From positions 6,324,001 to 6,388,000 of the forward strand of contig NZ_CP108383.1 of the NCBI RefSeq assembly GCF_035958815.1: a DNA stretch of 64,000 nucleotides. Direction: 5' to 3'. The DNA is from Nocardia sp. NBC_01327. GTDB taxonomy: Bacteria > Actinomycetota > Actinomycetes > Mycobacteriales > Mycobacteriaceae. Positions 1-8,779 of the stretch are shown here, in pieces. The notes under the pieces were generated by a model. The model saw nothing but the letters and a program-made list of their open reading frames with translations, was not told the DNA's origin and made no database searches. Within the stretch, counting starts at the first letter, position 1, and every line of letters begins with the position of its first letter. Position numbers and translations under genes: made by a program.

Positions 1-89
1 GCGTCGCGGGCCTCGGGCAGCAGTACACGAGCGTCGGCAGGGTGCCGGGTGATGCAGTAGTAGGCAAGTTCGTTCAGTTGATCGGTCAC
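1..89 (-). CDS. 5' end of a possible LLM-class (F420-dependent) oxidoreductase, partial
   Basis: Only the first 29 codons lie in the window, reading leftwards from a GTG at 87-89; the rest is beyond the left edge. The N-terminus contains ELAYYCITRHPADAR, which resembles the start of luciferase-like F420-dependent oxidoreductases (a TIGR03857-type N-terminus), but 29 residues are too few for a firm assignment. No strong ribosome binding site precedes the GTG. It lies 53 bp downstream of the phosphotransferase gene on the same strand, so the two may be co-transcribed. Confidence 0.4.
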   Translation of the reverse strand, partial: MTDQLNELAYYCITRHPADARVLLPEARD

Positions 90-142
90 GAGAGTGGTTC
101 TTCCCCAAGAGTGTTCGGAACGGCGACGGTCAATGCTGTTTG

Positions 143-1276
143 TCAGGCGCCGAGTTCGGCGAGCAGTTCTTCCACGAGCGCCCGGTGGTGCAGCAGCACC
201 TCGATATCGCCGGGGCGTTCCATCTCGCCGAAATGGATCTGCCGGCCACCGGCGCGCAGGAAGACGACGCTGTAGTTCAGGGCGGCGAACATCGTGTACC
301 AGGTGAGGTCGCCCAGATCCACGCCCGAGTGCGCGGCATAGGTCGCCCGCACATCGTCCACGTGCATGAAGTCCGGCATGCCCGGCAGCCCGAAGTTGTT
401 GGCGATGACGTGAAAGACGCGGTGCCCGAACACGATCCAGGCCACATCGAGCTCGCGGGGGCCGATGGACGCCATTTCCCAGTCGAGCACCGCGACCGGT
501 GCGAAGTCCCGGTACATACAGTTGCCGAGCCGCGCATCACCCCAGGAGAGCACGGTGTCATACGACGAGGGCTCCGGCAGATTGGCCTTGAGCCACGCCA
601 GGATTCGCTCCACCAGCGGCGAGGGGCCGATATCGCGCGCCGCGAACTCGTACCACGCCCGGGCCCGGTTCAGGTTTCGTTCGAGCACGCTCTCCCCCGG
701 ATATCGCGGGTCGAGGAACGCGAAAGTGGTTGCCGCATCAGGAATCGCGTGCAGTTTGGCGAGCGCCTCGACGGTGCCCTCCTGCACTCGGCGCTGCTGC
801 TCCGGGGTGGCGTCGAAGAGCCAGTTGCCGCCGAAGGTGTAGGGCATGACATCGGGCGGCACCTCGCCCTCGACGCGGTCCATGAGAAGAAACGGCGAGC
901 CCAGCACGTCGCCGGTCGGCTCGAGGAAGCGCACCCGCGGGACGCGGACATCGGTGGCTTCGGCCACGATGCGCATGACGTCGAATTGGTCCGGCAGGTT
1001 GTAGTGCTCGTAGACGGGGAAGTCGCCGGCGGACGGCACCACCCGCGCGATCAGATCGGCGACCTGCGTCTGTCCGCCTTCTCGCCAGCGCAGAGTGAGG
1101 GTCAGGGTTTCCGACGACATGCCGTTGCTGTCGATGCCGGACCCCAGGGTGAGCTCCGGATCGGCCCCGTCGGGCAGCTGCGTCGCCAGCCATTCGGTGA
1201 GGCGCGGGACGAGGGCGGCGGGGTCGCGGCTGCTGCGCTGTAGGCGCATGCCCTGGTCATCGGGAGACGGAGACAT
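143..1276 (-). CDS. Phosphotransferase family protein (APH / ACAD10-11-like kinase fold)
   Basis: A 377-residue protein of the aminoglycoside-phosphotransferase/choline-kinase fold. The catalytic loop is visible as WGDARLGN (Asp247, Asn252), and the metal-binding Asp is in LDWEMASIGPRELD (Asp265). Its length and the DWE motif match the actinobacterial phosphotransferases related to the kinase part of ACAD10/11, which are usually linked to acyl-CoA or hydroxy-acid metabolism rather than antibiotic resistance. The substrate cannot be read from sequence. The ATG is preceded by AGGAG with six-base spacing. A TetR gene lies 88 bp upstream on the same strand, with a dyad in the gap that could be its operator. 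Confidence 0.85.
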   Translation of the reverse strand: MSPSPDDQGMRLQRSSRDPAALVPRLTEWLATQLPDGADPELTLGSGIDSNGMSSETLTLTLRWREGGQTQVADLIARVVPSAGDFPVYEHYNLPDQFDVMRIVAEATDVRVPRVRFLEPTGDVLGSPFLLMDRVEGEVPPDVMPYTFGGNWLFDATPEQQRRVQEGTVEALAKLHAIPDAATTFAFLDPRYPGESVLERNLNRARAWYEFAARDIGPSPLVERILAWLKANLPEPSSYDTVLSWGDARLGNCMYRDFAPVAVLDWEMASIGPRELDVAWIVFGHRVFHVIANNFGLPGMPDFMHVDDVRATYAAHSGVDLGDLTWYTMFAALNYSVVFLRAGGRQIHFGEMERPGDIEVLLHHRALVEELLAELGA

Positions 1277-1305
1277 GGATCACTCCTGACTGGATTGCTA
1301 AGGGT

Positions 1306-1325
1306 GGAGGTAACAGTGGACCTCC
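1306..1325. promoter_or_regulatory. Candidate operator dyad between TetR and phosphotransferase genes
   Basis: GGAGGT and ACCTCC form a perfect 6-bp inverted repeat around an 8-bp spacer. A TTGACA-like -35 hexamer for leftward transcription lies at 1336-1341. The dyad covers the place where the -10 element would sit, as expected for repression by the adjacent TetR protein. No convincing -10 hexamer is visible, so this is a suggestion only. Confidence 0.35.
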
Positions 1326-1364
1326 CCTTCGCAATTGTCAACGAGGGTTCTCAAAGAATATGAG

Positions 1365-2000
1365 TCACTGCAGGTAGACCGCCATGGCATCGACCAGGCA
1401 GTGGCGCGCGTTCGTCAACTCGGCGGGCGAGGAGAGCCGGCGCTCGTTATTGATGCCGCGCATGGCCATCGGAATCAGGGCTTGGACCCGATGCACCTTT
1501 CCGGCCTCGAGGGGCAGGCCCGCCAGGAAGTACTCGAAGGCCCTGCGCCAGGCCTCCTCGTATCCGGCCATCGCCCCCGTGGTCAGGGGGAAGACCTCGA
1601 GCCGCTCATCCTGCCCATTGGGCAGTCCGGCCCGCAGCGCTTCGACCGCTCGGCCCTCGGGCGTATCCAGGATGGTCCAGATGGCGTCGACCATTTCCCA
1701 CACCCGCTCCCGGATCGAGCCGGTCACCTGCGGCCAGATCTCGGGGCTGTTGGCCCCGCTTCGATCGGTCAACTCGATGAGCACCGCGGCCCACAATCCG
1801 TCGATATCACCGAACTGATGCTTCAGGGTGCCCCAGCTGACCCCGGCCTCACGGGCAATCCGATTCGCCGACAACGGTTCCCCGGACCCGTCCGCGAGCG
1901 TGACGATGGCGATATCGAGCAGCCGCTGCCGGGTCTCCCGCCCCTTGCGATTGAGGCGAGTTCCAGCCGCGGACTGCATGGTCGAACTCGCTTCGGTCAT
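1365..2000 (-). CDS. TetR family transcriptional regulator
   Basis: A 211-residue protein with a TetR-type N-terminal helix-turn-helix at about residues 20-65: a basic RKGRETRQRLLD entry helix, then the recognition segment AREAGVSWGTLKHQFG. A ligand-binding helical domain follows; its effector is unknown. I chose the ATG at 2000 over the GTG at 2018 because GGAAGAG lies just upstream of the ATG. It is transcribed towards the phosphotransferase gene and probably controls it, and perhaps itself, through the dyad at 1306-1325. Confidence 0.88.
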   Translation of the reverse strand: MTEASSTMQSAAGTRLNRKGRETRQRLLDIAIVTLADGSGEPLSANRIAREAGVSWGTLKHQFGDIDGLWAAVLIELTDRSGANSPEIWPQVTGSIRERVWEMVDAIWTILDTPEGRAVEALRAGLPNGQDERLEVFPLTTGAMAGYEEAWRRAFEYFLAGLPLEAGKVHRVQALIPMAMRGINNERRLSSPAELTNARHCLVDAMAVYLQ

Positions 2001-2123
2001 CGCTCTTCCGTTCCGCACATCGCACAGTCTCGGAATCTCCGAATGTCGTTCCGACGATAGCGGCAGACCGGGCCGCCTCGAACCGCGTACGCTGTGGCTG
2101 TGACCGCCACCCCTCGTGCGTCG

Positions 2124-3227
2124 CTACGTCGTCGGCGCGGAATCGGCATCGGATTCGAGCCGGGCGGGTATCCGGTCGCCGATGAGGACATCCAGCCATT
2201 GGGTGGCGGGGTCGATATCCAGCAGCAGCGCCTTGACCAGCAGCGACAGCGGAACGGCGAGCAGGGCCCCGAGCGGGCCCAGCACCCAGGACCAGAACAC
2301 CAGCGACAGGAAGGTCAGGGTGACGCCCAGTCCGACGGCGTCCCCGACGAACTTCGGCTGAATGACCGACTGCACCAGCACATTCAGCACGATGTAGACG
2401 ACGATCACCCAGACCATCCGCCCCACACCGCCGTCGAGCAGGGCCAGTAGCGCAGGCGGGATCACCCCGATGACGAAGCCGATATTGGGGATGTAGTTGG
2501 TGATGAACGACAGCAGCGCCCACAGCACGGGCAGCGGAACGTCCAGCAGCCACAGCGCCGATCCGTCCAGCACCGCCACAATGGCGCCGAATACCGTGGT
2601 GACAACGAGGTATTTGCGCGTACCCCGCGCGAAGATGTCGAAAGCCTGTGCGATATCCGGCCTTTCGCGGCGCATCAACTCCATGCGCCGGCCGATGGTC
2701 ATTCCGTCGACCGCCATGAACAGCAGCAGGGCGAGCACGAATACCAGATTCGAGACCACGCCGAGCAATCCGCGCAAGGTGTGGTCCAGGACCGAGACCA
2801 GCTTGCCGAGATCGATGCCGCTGAGCATCTCGTGCACCTTGTCCTGACTCACCCCGACATCGGACAACAGGTGCCGCAGTTGATCGAGGAGATCGTTCAA
2901 CCGGTCCGAATACTGCGGCAGCTCACCGGCCAATTGCGCGACCGACAGGATCAGAGCTCCGGCGAGCGCGGCCAGGATCAGATTCACCGCGGTCAAGGCG
3001 GCCAGCATCCCGGCCCACGCGGGCCAGCCGCGTCGCTGCGCCCAATTCTGCACCGGCTGCACCGCGATGGTCAGCATCATGGCGAGGAACAGCGGGCCGA
3101 GCACTGCCGCGAACGCCCTGGCGCCGGCGACCGCCACGACGGCCGCGGCCACCGCGAGCAGAACGATGAGCCCACGCGGAATCGCCCATGCCGCAGCACG
3201 TTCGGAGGGACTGATTTCGGAGGTCAT
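2124..3227 (-). CDS. AI-2E family transporter (PerM/TqsA-like membrane protein)
   Basis: A 367-residue integral membrane protein with about eight predicted membrane segments. It has an N-terminal pair of hydrophobic helices, a hydrophilic loop (about residues 90-140), and a C-terminal cluster containing SFITNYIPNIGFVIGVIPP and FVGDAVGLGVTLTFLSLV, both typical of the AI-2E/PerM/TqsA family. Members are reported as exporters of autoinducer-2 or as Na+/H+ or small-molecule transporters; the substrate here is unknown. It starts 31 bp after the FGE gene on the same strand, so it may be the last gene of the sulfatase transcript. The long acidic and polar C-terminal tail is usual for the family. Confidence 0.85.
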   Translation of the reverse strand: MTSEISPSERAAAWAIPRGLIVLLAVAAAVVAVAGARAFAAVLGPLFLAMMLTIAVQPVQNWAQRRGWPAWAGMLAALTAVNLILAALAGALILSVAQLAGELPQYSDRLNDLLDQLRHLLSDVGVSQDKVHEMLSGIDLGKLVSVLDHTLRGLLGVVSNLVFVLALLLFMAVDGMTIGRRMELMRRERPDIAQAFDIFARGTRKYLVVTTVFGAIVAVLDGSALWLLDVPLPVLWALLSFITNYIPNIGFVIGVIPPALLALLDGGVGRMVWVIVVYIVLNVLVQSVIQPKFVGDAVGLGVTLTFLSLVFWSWVLGPLGALLAVPLSLLVKALLLDIDPATQWLDVLIGDRIPARLESDADSAPTT

Positions 3228-3258
3228 GGCGTCTGCTCTCTGTCCCTGTCGATATCGG

Positions 3259-4191
3259 CTATGGAGCGACCGTGGTGACGCAGCGAAATCCGATGTGGCT
3301 CATACCGGTATCGATCATCTGCGGGCGGCGCGCGGCGGGACGGTAACGGCGGCAATAACTGTCGGCGCACAGGAAGGAGCCGCCCTTGATCACCCTGCGC
3401 GGCACCGTGAACTGTGGTTGGCGCGGGTCGAAACTGTCGGTCATCGCGGCGCCGCGCGGATTGCGCGGCGCACAGCACCCGCCCGCGGATTCACGGTGCC
3501 CCTGGGAGTACCAGTCGGTTGTCCACTCCCAGACATTGCCGGCCATATCGTGCAATCCGTAGGCGTTGGCGGGAAAGGCGCCGACCGGTGTGGTCCTCCC
3601 GTATCCGCGCCTGGCACGCCAGGGAAAGTCGCCGTGCCAGTAGTTCGCCAGTGCCGTATCACCGTCCTCCGAATGCTCACCCCAGGTGAACTCGGCGTGC
3701 GCGAGGCCGCCGCGCGCGGCGGCCTCCCACTGGGCTTCGGTGGGCAGCGCGCGCCCGGCCCAGTCCGCATACGCGGCCGCATCCTCGAACGCGATGTGCA
3801 CCACGGGGTGATCTGCCCGGTCGGCGAGCGCTGAGCCGGGTCCCTCGGGTCGTTTCCAGTGCGCGCCCGGCACCCACGTCCACCACTGATCGAGGTGGCG
3901 CAGATCGACCGGCCCCGGCGTCGGGGTGAAGACCATCGATCCGGGCAGCAGATTCTCCGCCGGTGCGCCCGGAAACTGTGCCGGGTCCAGCGGGCGCTCG
4001 GCGACCGTGCGGTAGCCGGTGTCCCGGACGAACCGAGCGAACTGCGCGTTGGTCACCGGGGCGACCTCGATGCCGAACGCATCGAGACCGACCCGGTGCG
4101 CGGGCGCCTCTTCCGGATAGTGGTCGTCGGACCCCATGGTGAAGGTTTGCGCGGGAACGGATTTCACCTCGGTGAGGCCCAGGGTCTCCAC
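3259..4191 (-). CDS. Formylglycine-generating enzyme (sulfatase maturase)
   Basis: A 310-residue SUMF1/FGE-type protein. It would convert the active-site cysteine of type I sulfatases to C-alpha-formylglycine using O2 and copper. Family features are the start FTMGSDDHYPEEAPAHRV, the core LPTEAQWEAAARGG and NVWEWTTDWY, and a C-terminal GGSFLCADSYC carrying the two catalytic cysteines (about Cys275 and Cys280), as in the aerobic FGE of Streptomyces. Many SUMF1-fold relatives lack this cysteine pair, so its presence supports true FGE activity. Translation starts at a GTG with GAAGGA upstream. The gene begins 17 bp after the arylsulfatase gene, so enzyme and client are co-expressed. Confidence 0.9.
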   Translation of the reverse strand: METLGLTEVKSVPAQTFTMGSDDHYPEEAPAHRVGLDAFGIEVAPVTNAQFARFVRDTGYRTVAERPLDPAQFPGAPAENLLPGSMVFTPTPGPVDLRHLDQWWTWVPGAHWKRPEGPGSALADRADHPVVHIAFEDAAAYADWAGRALPTEAQWEAAARGGLAHAEFTWGEHSEDGDTALANYWHGDFPWRARRGYGRTTPVGAFPANAYGLHDMAGNVWEWTTDWYSQGHRESAGGCCAPRNPRGAAMTDSFDPRQPQFTVPRRVIKGGSFLCADSYCRRYRPAARRPQMIDTGMSHIGFRCVTTVAP

Positions 4192-4208
4192 AATATCCTT
4201 CCCGGCGA

Positions 4209-5768
4209 TCAGGCCTCGGTGATCATGGGCCTGCGCATTGTGAGGTACTCGTGCAGCTTCTTCACCGCCTGGTCGACGGTGAACGAAGCGGGTTCCTGCC
4301 GCGGCGGGAACTCCTTGAACGTGTCGAGGAACTGGGTGACGATGGCGGTGGCGTACGCGGTGATGAAGTCGTGGTCGAGGAACCAGTCCCAGTAGGTGTT
4401 CGATGTGGTGTCGGCACGCTCGTAGGGGTCGGTGCGCAGGTTGAAGATCTTCGGCAACCGCAGCGGTGTGAACGGTTCCGCCCAGACGCCCAGCGTGCCC
4501 TGCGACCGCTGCTCCATGAACACGATCTTCCAGTTGTCGAATCGCAGGCCGAGCACATCGCAGTCGTCGGAGAAGTAGACCAGGCCCTTGCGCGGAGAGG
4601 TGGGCACCTCGCCGGTCAGATACGGCACCAGGTTGTAGCCGTCGATGTGCACCTTGAAATTCTTGTCCCCGGCGGTGTGCCCCTTCTTCAGCTTCTCGAC
4701 GATATCGGGATCACCGGCGGCGGCCAGGAAGGTGGGCAGCCAATCATGGTGCTGCACGATCTCATTGGACACCACACCGGCCGGAATGCGCCCGGGCCAG
4801 CGGATGACCTCGGGTACCCGGAAGCCGCCCTCCCAGTTGGTGTCCTTCTCACTGCGGAACGGTGTGGTCGCGGCGTCGGGCCAGGAGTTGGCGTGCGGGC
4901 CGTTGTCGGTGCTGTAGATGACGATGGTGTCCTCGGCGATGCCGAGCTCGTCGAGGTAGTCCAGCACATCGCCGACATTGCGGTCGTGGTCGATCATGGT
5001 GTCGTGGTACGGCGACTGCCAGCGCCCGGCCTGACCGATGCTCTCGGGCTTGGTGTGGGTGCGCAGATGCATATGGGTGGTGTTCATCCACACGAAGAAC
5101 GGGGTGCCCGCCGCGTGCTGACGACCGATGAAATCCTTTGCGCGCTCGGTGATGTCGTCATCGATGGTCTCCATCCGCAATTTGCTGAGCGGTCCGGTGT
5201 CCTCGATGCGCTGCTTACCCCACGGCCCGTAACGCTCGTCGACCTCCCCGGTGTCCTCCTCGGTCGCCCACGAATGAATGACGCCGCGCGGTAGCACCAT
5301 CTCGTGCAGCCGGGGGAAATCCTTCAGGTCGGGATAGTCCGGGAGCTCGGGCTCCTCCTCGGCATTGAGGTGGTACAGGTTGCCGTAGAACTCGTCGAAG
5401 CCGTGCGCGGTCGGCAGGTACTTGTTGAGGTCGCCGAGATGATTCTTACCGAATTGCCCGGTGGCGTATCCGAGCGGCTTGAGCAGTTCGGCGATGGTCG
5501 GATCTCCCGCCTGCAAGCCCACATCCGCGCCCGGCGCACCGACCTTGCTCATTCCGGTCCGATACACACTCTGACCGGTGATGAACGCGGCCCGGCCGGC
5601 CGTACAGCTCTGCTCGCCGTACGAATCGGTGAATTTCATGCCCTCGGCCGCGAGCCGGTCGATATTGGGTGTCCGATAACCCATCAACCCGTCGCTGTAG
5701 CAGCTGATATTGCTGATTCCGATGTCATCGCCCCAGATGACCAGAATATTGGGCTTCGAATCCGGCAC
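4209..5768 (-). CDS. Arylsulfatase (type I, formylglycine-dependent)
   Basis: A 519-residue sulfatase of the alkaline-phosphatase superfamily. The N-terminal NILVIWGDDIG carries the metal-ligand aspartates. EQSCTAGRAAFITGQ holds the CxxxR maturation signature with Cys55 as the residue to be converted to formylglycine; Ala replaces the Pro/Ser of CxPxR/CxSxR, a variant common in actinobacterial arylsulfatases. The second metal site is YSTDNGPH. No signal peptide is visible, so it is probably cytoplasmic. I chose the GTG at 5768 because GAGGAG lies six bases upstream and the family-conserved sequence starts three residues later; an in-frame start at 5915 would add 49 unrelated residues. It lies directly upstream of its probable maturase. 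Confidence 0.92.
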   Translation of the reverse strand: MPDSKPNILVIWGDDIGISNISCYSDGLMGYRTPNIDRLAAEGMKFTDSYGEQSCTAGRAAFITGQSVYRTGMSKVGAPGADVGLQAGDPTIAELLKPLGYATGQFGKNHLGDLNKYLPTAHGFDEFYGNLYHLNAEEEPELPDYPDLKDFPRLHEMVLPRGVIHSWATEEDTGEVDERYGPWGKQRIEDTGPLSKLRMETIDDDITERAKDFIGRQHAAGTPFFVWMNTTHMHLRTHTKPESIGQAGRWQSPYHDTMIDHDRNVGDVLDYLDELGIAEDTIVIYSTDNGPHANSWPDAATTPFRSEKDTNWEGGFRVPEVIRWPGRIPAGVVSNEIVQHHDWLPTFLAAAGDPDIVEKLKKGHTAGDKNFKVHIDGYNLVPYLTGEVPTSPRKGLVYFSDDCDVLGLRFDNWKIVFMEQRSQGTLGVWAEPFTPLRLPKIFNLRTDPYERADTTSNTYWDWFLDHDFITAYATAIVTQFLDTFKEFPPRQEPASFTVDQAVKKLHEYLTMRRPMITEA

Positions 5769-5989
5769 AGCGTTCTCCTCGTCTCGGCAACGGCCTGCGC
5801 GTTCCACTGCCGTGAACACGCATTGCTTGCGATAAACACTCGGAAAGGCTTCCCTCGCCCCCACATTCTCGAGGACTCGCACCGTTCGGACCTCACCCGT
5901 CGCGGGTGAAATCACGGCGTCGGCGTGGATCGATCACCGATCTGCACGCGCGTGCCAGACTCCTCGATATCACCCATCCAGGAGGCGCG

Positions 5990-6907
5990 ATGACGCGGTC
6001 GGAACTGATGTCGTGGCATGACGGGCCGACGCGGACCGCGATCGTCGAATTCGTGGCCCGGATCGAGGCCGCGGGTGTGCCACTGCCCGAGCGGGTCGCC
6101 GTCTTCGACAATGACGGCACCCTGTGGACCGAGAAGCCCCTGCAGATCCAACTGCAGTTCATCTTCGCGCTGTGGGCGAAAATGGCCGCTGCCGATCCGG
6201 CTCTCGCCGATCGGCAGCCGTTCAAGGCGGTGGTGGACAAGGACTTCGCATGGCTCTCCGCAGCGGTCGACAAGCACTACGCCGGTGACGACACCGATAT
6301 GCAGACCCTCATGGCGGGTGTCGTACAGGCCTCGGCAGGCCAGGAGGTCGAGGCCTACACCGCGCAGGCCAAGGCCTTCCTCGACGGCGGCACCCACCCG
6401 GTACTCGGGCTGCCCTACGCGCAATGCGTCTTCGCGCCGATGGTGGAATTGCTGCGCTACCTCGAGGCGCACGGCTTCACGACCTATATCGCCTCGGGCG
6501 GAGACCGTGACTTCATGCGTCCCGCCGGCAGCGAGTTGTACGGGATACCGGGCGAACGGGTCATCGGCAGCAGCCTCGGATTGCGGTACGCGGACGGCGC
6601 CGTCACCTACACCTCGGACATGGGCTTCTTCGACGACGGGCCGGAGAAGCCGGTGCGGATCTGGAGTCGGATCGGGCGCCGACCGCTGCTCGCCGCCGGA
6701 AACTCCAACGGCGACCTGCCCATGCTCGAATTCGCGCGCGACGACGCGCTGCGACTGCTCGTCCACCATGACGACGCCGACCGCGAATTCGCCTATGACA
6801 CAGGCTCGGAAGAGGCGCTGAAGACCGCGGCGGACAAGGGCTGGACCACGGTCAGCGTGCGAAACGACTGGGCGACGGTGTTCCCCGCCGCGACCGCACC
6901 GCGCTAA
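5990..6907 (+). CDS. HAD family hydrolase (phosphoserine-phosphatase-like)
   Basis: A 305-residue haloacid dehalogenase superfamily phosphatase. Motif I is FDNDGTLW with nucleophile Asp40 and acid/base Asp42. Motif II is the Ser in TYIASGGDRDF, and the metal-binding motif IV is NSNGDLPML. The large insertion between motifs I and II fits a C1-capped SerB-like group; the physiological substrate is unknown. The ATG at 5990 has a near-perfect AGGAGG upstream, better than the in-frame ATG at 5906. It diverges from the arylsulfatase gene across about 220 bp that must hold both promoters, and converges on the truncated hydrolase. Confidence 0.85.
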   Translation: MTRSELMSWHDGPTRTAIVEFVARIEAAGVPLPERVAVFDNDGTLWTEKPLQIQLQFIFALWAKMAAADPALADRQPFKAVVDKDFAWLSAAVDKHYAGDDTDMQTLMAGVVQASAGQEVEAYTAQAKAFLDGGTHPVLGLPYAQCVFAPMVELLRYLEAHGFTTYIASGGDRDFMRPAGSELYGIPGERVIGSSLGLRYADGAVTYTSDMGFFDDGPEKPVRIWSRIGRRPLLAAGNSNGDLPMLEFARDDALRLLVHHDDADREFAYDTGSEEALKTAADKGWTTVSVRNDWATVFPAATAPR

Positions 6908-6914
6908 CCGTCCT

Positions 6915-8300
6915 TTATCTGCCGAACGTATACGGCGTATAGACCTTGTAGCCGTCTCCGTTGAGGGTGTTCATCATCATGTTGGTGATCATGTACGTGG
7001 CGATCTCGGGTTTGCCGTTGTTCTGCTTCTCCGCGGCATTGCCGATGTCCATGTGCGAATACCCTTCCGCCACAGCACTGTTGGCGGGCATGACATCCTT
7101 GGCGATCAGATCCTGCAACCCCTTCACCCCGGGGACCAGATCGGCGAGATCGAAACCGACCTTGAAGATGCCGAAACCATTGCGGGTCAGCACCGCGGCA
7201 TTGGGTCGCTTACCGCCGAAATCGGTATGCCAGGTGCGCACGCCCGAGCCTGCGGTGCCGGTGTATCCGAAAGCCATGTCCACCAACGATTTCAGCGAGT
7301 AGTAGTACTCGGTGAAATCGTAGGTCGGCGCGCCCATGGTCCAGGCCGCGTCGTGCGCCGCGGTCACTTCGGTCTCGGGCTTGCTGATCGGCTGGCCGAG
7401 CAGATCGGTGTGGGCGTAATCGTAGGAGTCGGCGACCTTGTCGTAGTCACGCCAGGTGTAGAACTTGCCCGGATCGGTCGGCACCTGGCGCGGCACCGGG
7501 GTGAGGATATTGACCGTCAGCGGCAGCAGCTGCGCGGGGAGCCAACCGAAGATCGAGCCGGGCAGCGGGAAGGTCTTCTCCGCGACCGGTCCGCCGTCGA
7601 GGGTGCCCATGCCGTAGTTCAACCAGGTCGGCAGGCTGTTGTTGTCGACCAGCGTGCCCAGCGCGGCCATATTGCTCATCCGATAGGTACGCAGATCCGG
7701 TTGGCCGGTGAAGAAGTCGACGTAGTCCTTGGACAGCAGAATCCGGCGCACGACCGAACCGGCCAGATTCTCCAGCAGATTCGACTGCGGGTTCTCCGGC
7801 ATCTGGGCGAGCAGTTTGCTCGGCTCATCGGGATACAGGCGCGCGGCGAGGCCGTAGATATTGAGCATGCGCAGGTAGTACGACGCGCTCAGCTCGCTCG
7901 TCAGATTCGCCGAGCCCGGCAGCAGGCCCGATGTGAACAGGGCATCGCTCAGGTTGCCGAGCGGCCCGGCCAGCGCGTCACCCACCTGCTGCAGTCCGGG
8001 AACGAGATTGGTGAGGACCTTGGTGTCGAACGGGATGATCGGACCGTCGTAGGCGAACCAGCCGGCGCAGTCGTTGTATCCGGCGTACCGATCACCGAAG
8101 GTGTTCTCCTGCTGGGTGCGCGCCGGGCCGAAGTCCGTGGACAGGTACAGCGCGGTCACCGGACCGCCGAGCGAGTGACTGGCGATGAACAGCTTCCGCT
8201 GCCGCATGTCATGACTCGGCATTTCGTGCGAATTGATGAAGTGCCAGTCGTCGAGTTCCTGAGCGAGACCGATATCGGCCAGCGCGCCTGTTTCCGATTC
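6915..8300 (-). pseudogene. Alpha/beta hydrolase, 5'-truncated remnant
   Basis: The open frame from ATG 8222 encodes 435 residues, but the nucleophile elbow SHSLGG comes at about residues 15-20, so the first half of an alpha/beta-hydrolase domain and any signal peptide are missing. The same frame stays open upstream to a stop at 8337-8339. The part just upstream reads like hydrolase sequence (LAQELDDWHFINSHE) yet contains no ATG, GTG or TTG. The left end then meets the secreted-protein genes on the other strand. I read this as a remnant left by deletion or recombination near 8290-8330; the exact breakpoint is uncertain. If translated from 8222 the product could not form a complete catalytic fold. 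The remaining part looks undamaged, so the event may be recent. Confidence 0.6.
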
Positions 8301-8323
8301 AATTGAGCCCGAAAGGAATCGGC

Positions 8324-8776
8324 GTGCGAACCCCGATCACCACCATCTCGCTCGGTCTGGCCGTCTGCGTCGCCGCAGCCGCCGGGGCCGTTCTGTCCGG
8401 CGGATCCGGCACCGCCGCAGCCGAACCCGCCGTCACCTTCAATGTCGATCTCGACGGCCTCGGCGGCAGCCACACCACTCAGTTCTTCCCCGGCGGAATC
8501 TTCGACGCCGACGTCCTGAACCTCACCAAGGGCGCGGTCCCCTACTTCCTGGGTCTCATCATCGACTGGCCCTTCGACACCGACTGCTCCCACGGCCGAG
8601 TCATCCTGCAGCCCAAGGACGGTCCCCCCGAGGTGCACGAACTCGGCTCGGCATGCGGACTGCCCGCAGTCTTCCTGAACACCGGCAACCGCCCCAACGG
8701 TGACTACGCCTGGATCTGCTTCGAAGGCACATCCGATGCGGCCCAGCCCGTTCGAACCTGCTTCCCGAAGCCCTGA
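8324..8776 (+). CDS. Secreted small protein, first of two tandem paralogues
   Basis: A 150-residue protein of unknown function with a signal peptide (hydrophobic ISLGLAVCVAAAAGAVLSGG, then an Ala-rich cleavage region near residue 35). The mature part holds DLDGLGGSHTTQFFPGG and FLGLIIDWPFDTDCSHGRV, with four cysteines that could form two disulfides. I chose the GTG at 8324 because AAAGGA lies six bases upstream. The next gene encodes a clear paralogue with the same LGLIID(W/L)-PFD(T/S)-xC core, so the pair arose by duplication. The first codons face the truncated hydrolase remnant. No known family was recognised. Confidence 0.75.
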   Translation: MRTPITTISLGLAVCVAAAAGAVLSGGSGTAAAEPAVTFNVDLDGLGGSHTTQFFPGGIFDADVLNLTKGAVPYFLGLIIDWPFDTDCSHGRVILQPKDGPPEVHELGSACGLPAVFLNTGNRPNGDYAWICFEGTSDAAQPVRTCFPKP

Positions 8777-8779
8777 CCG

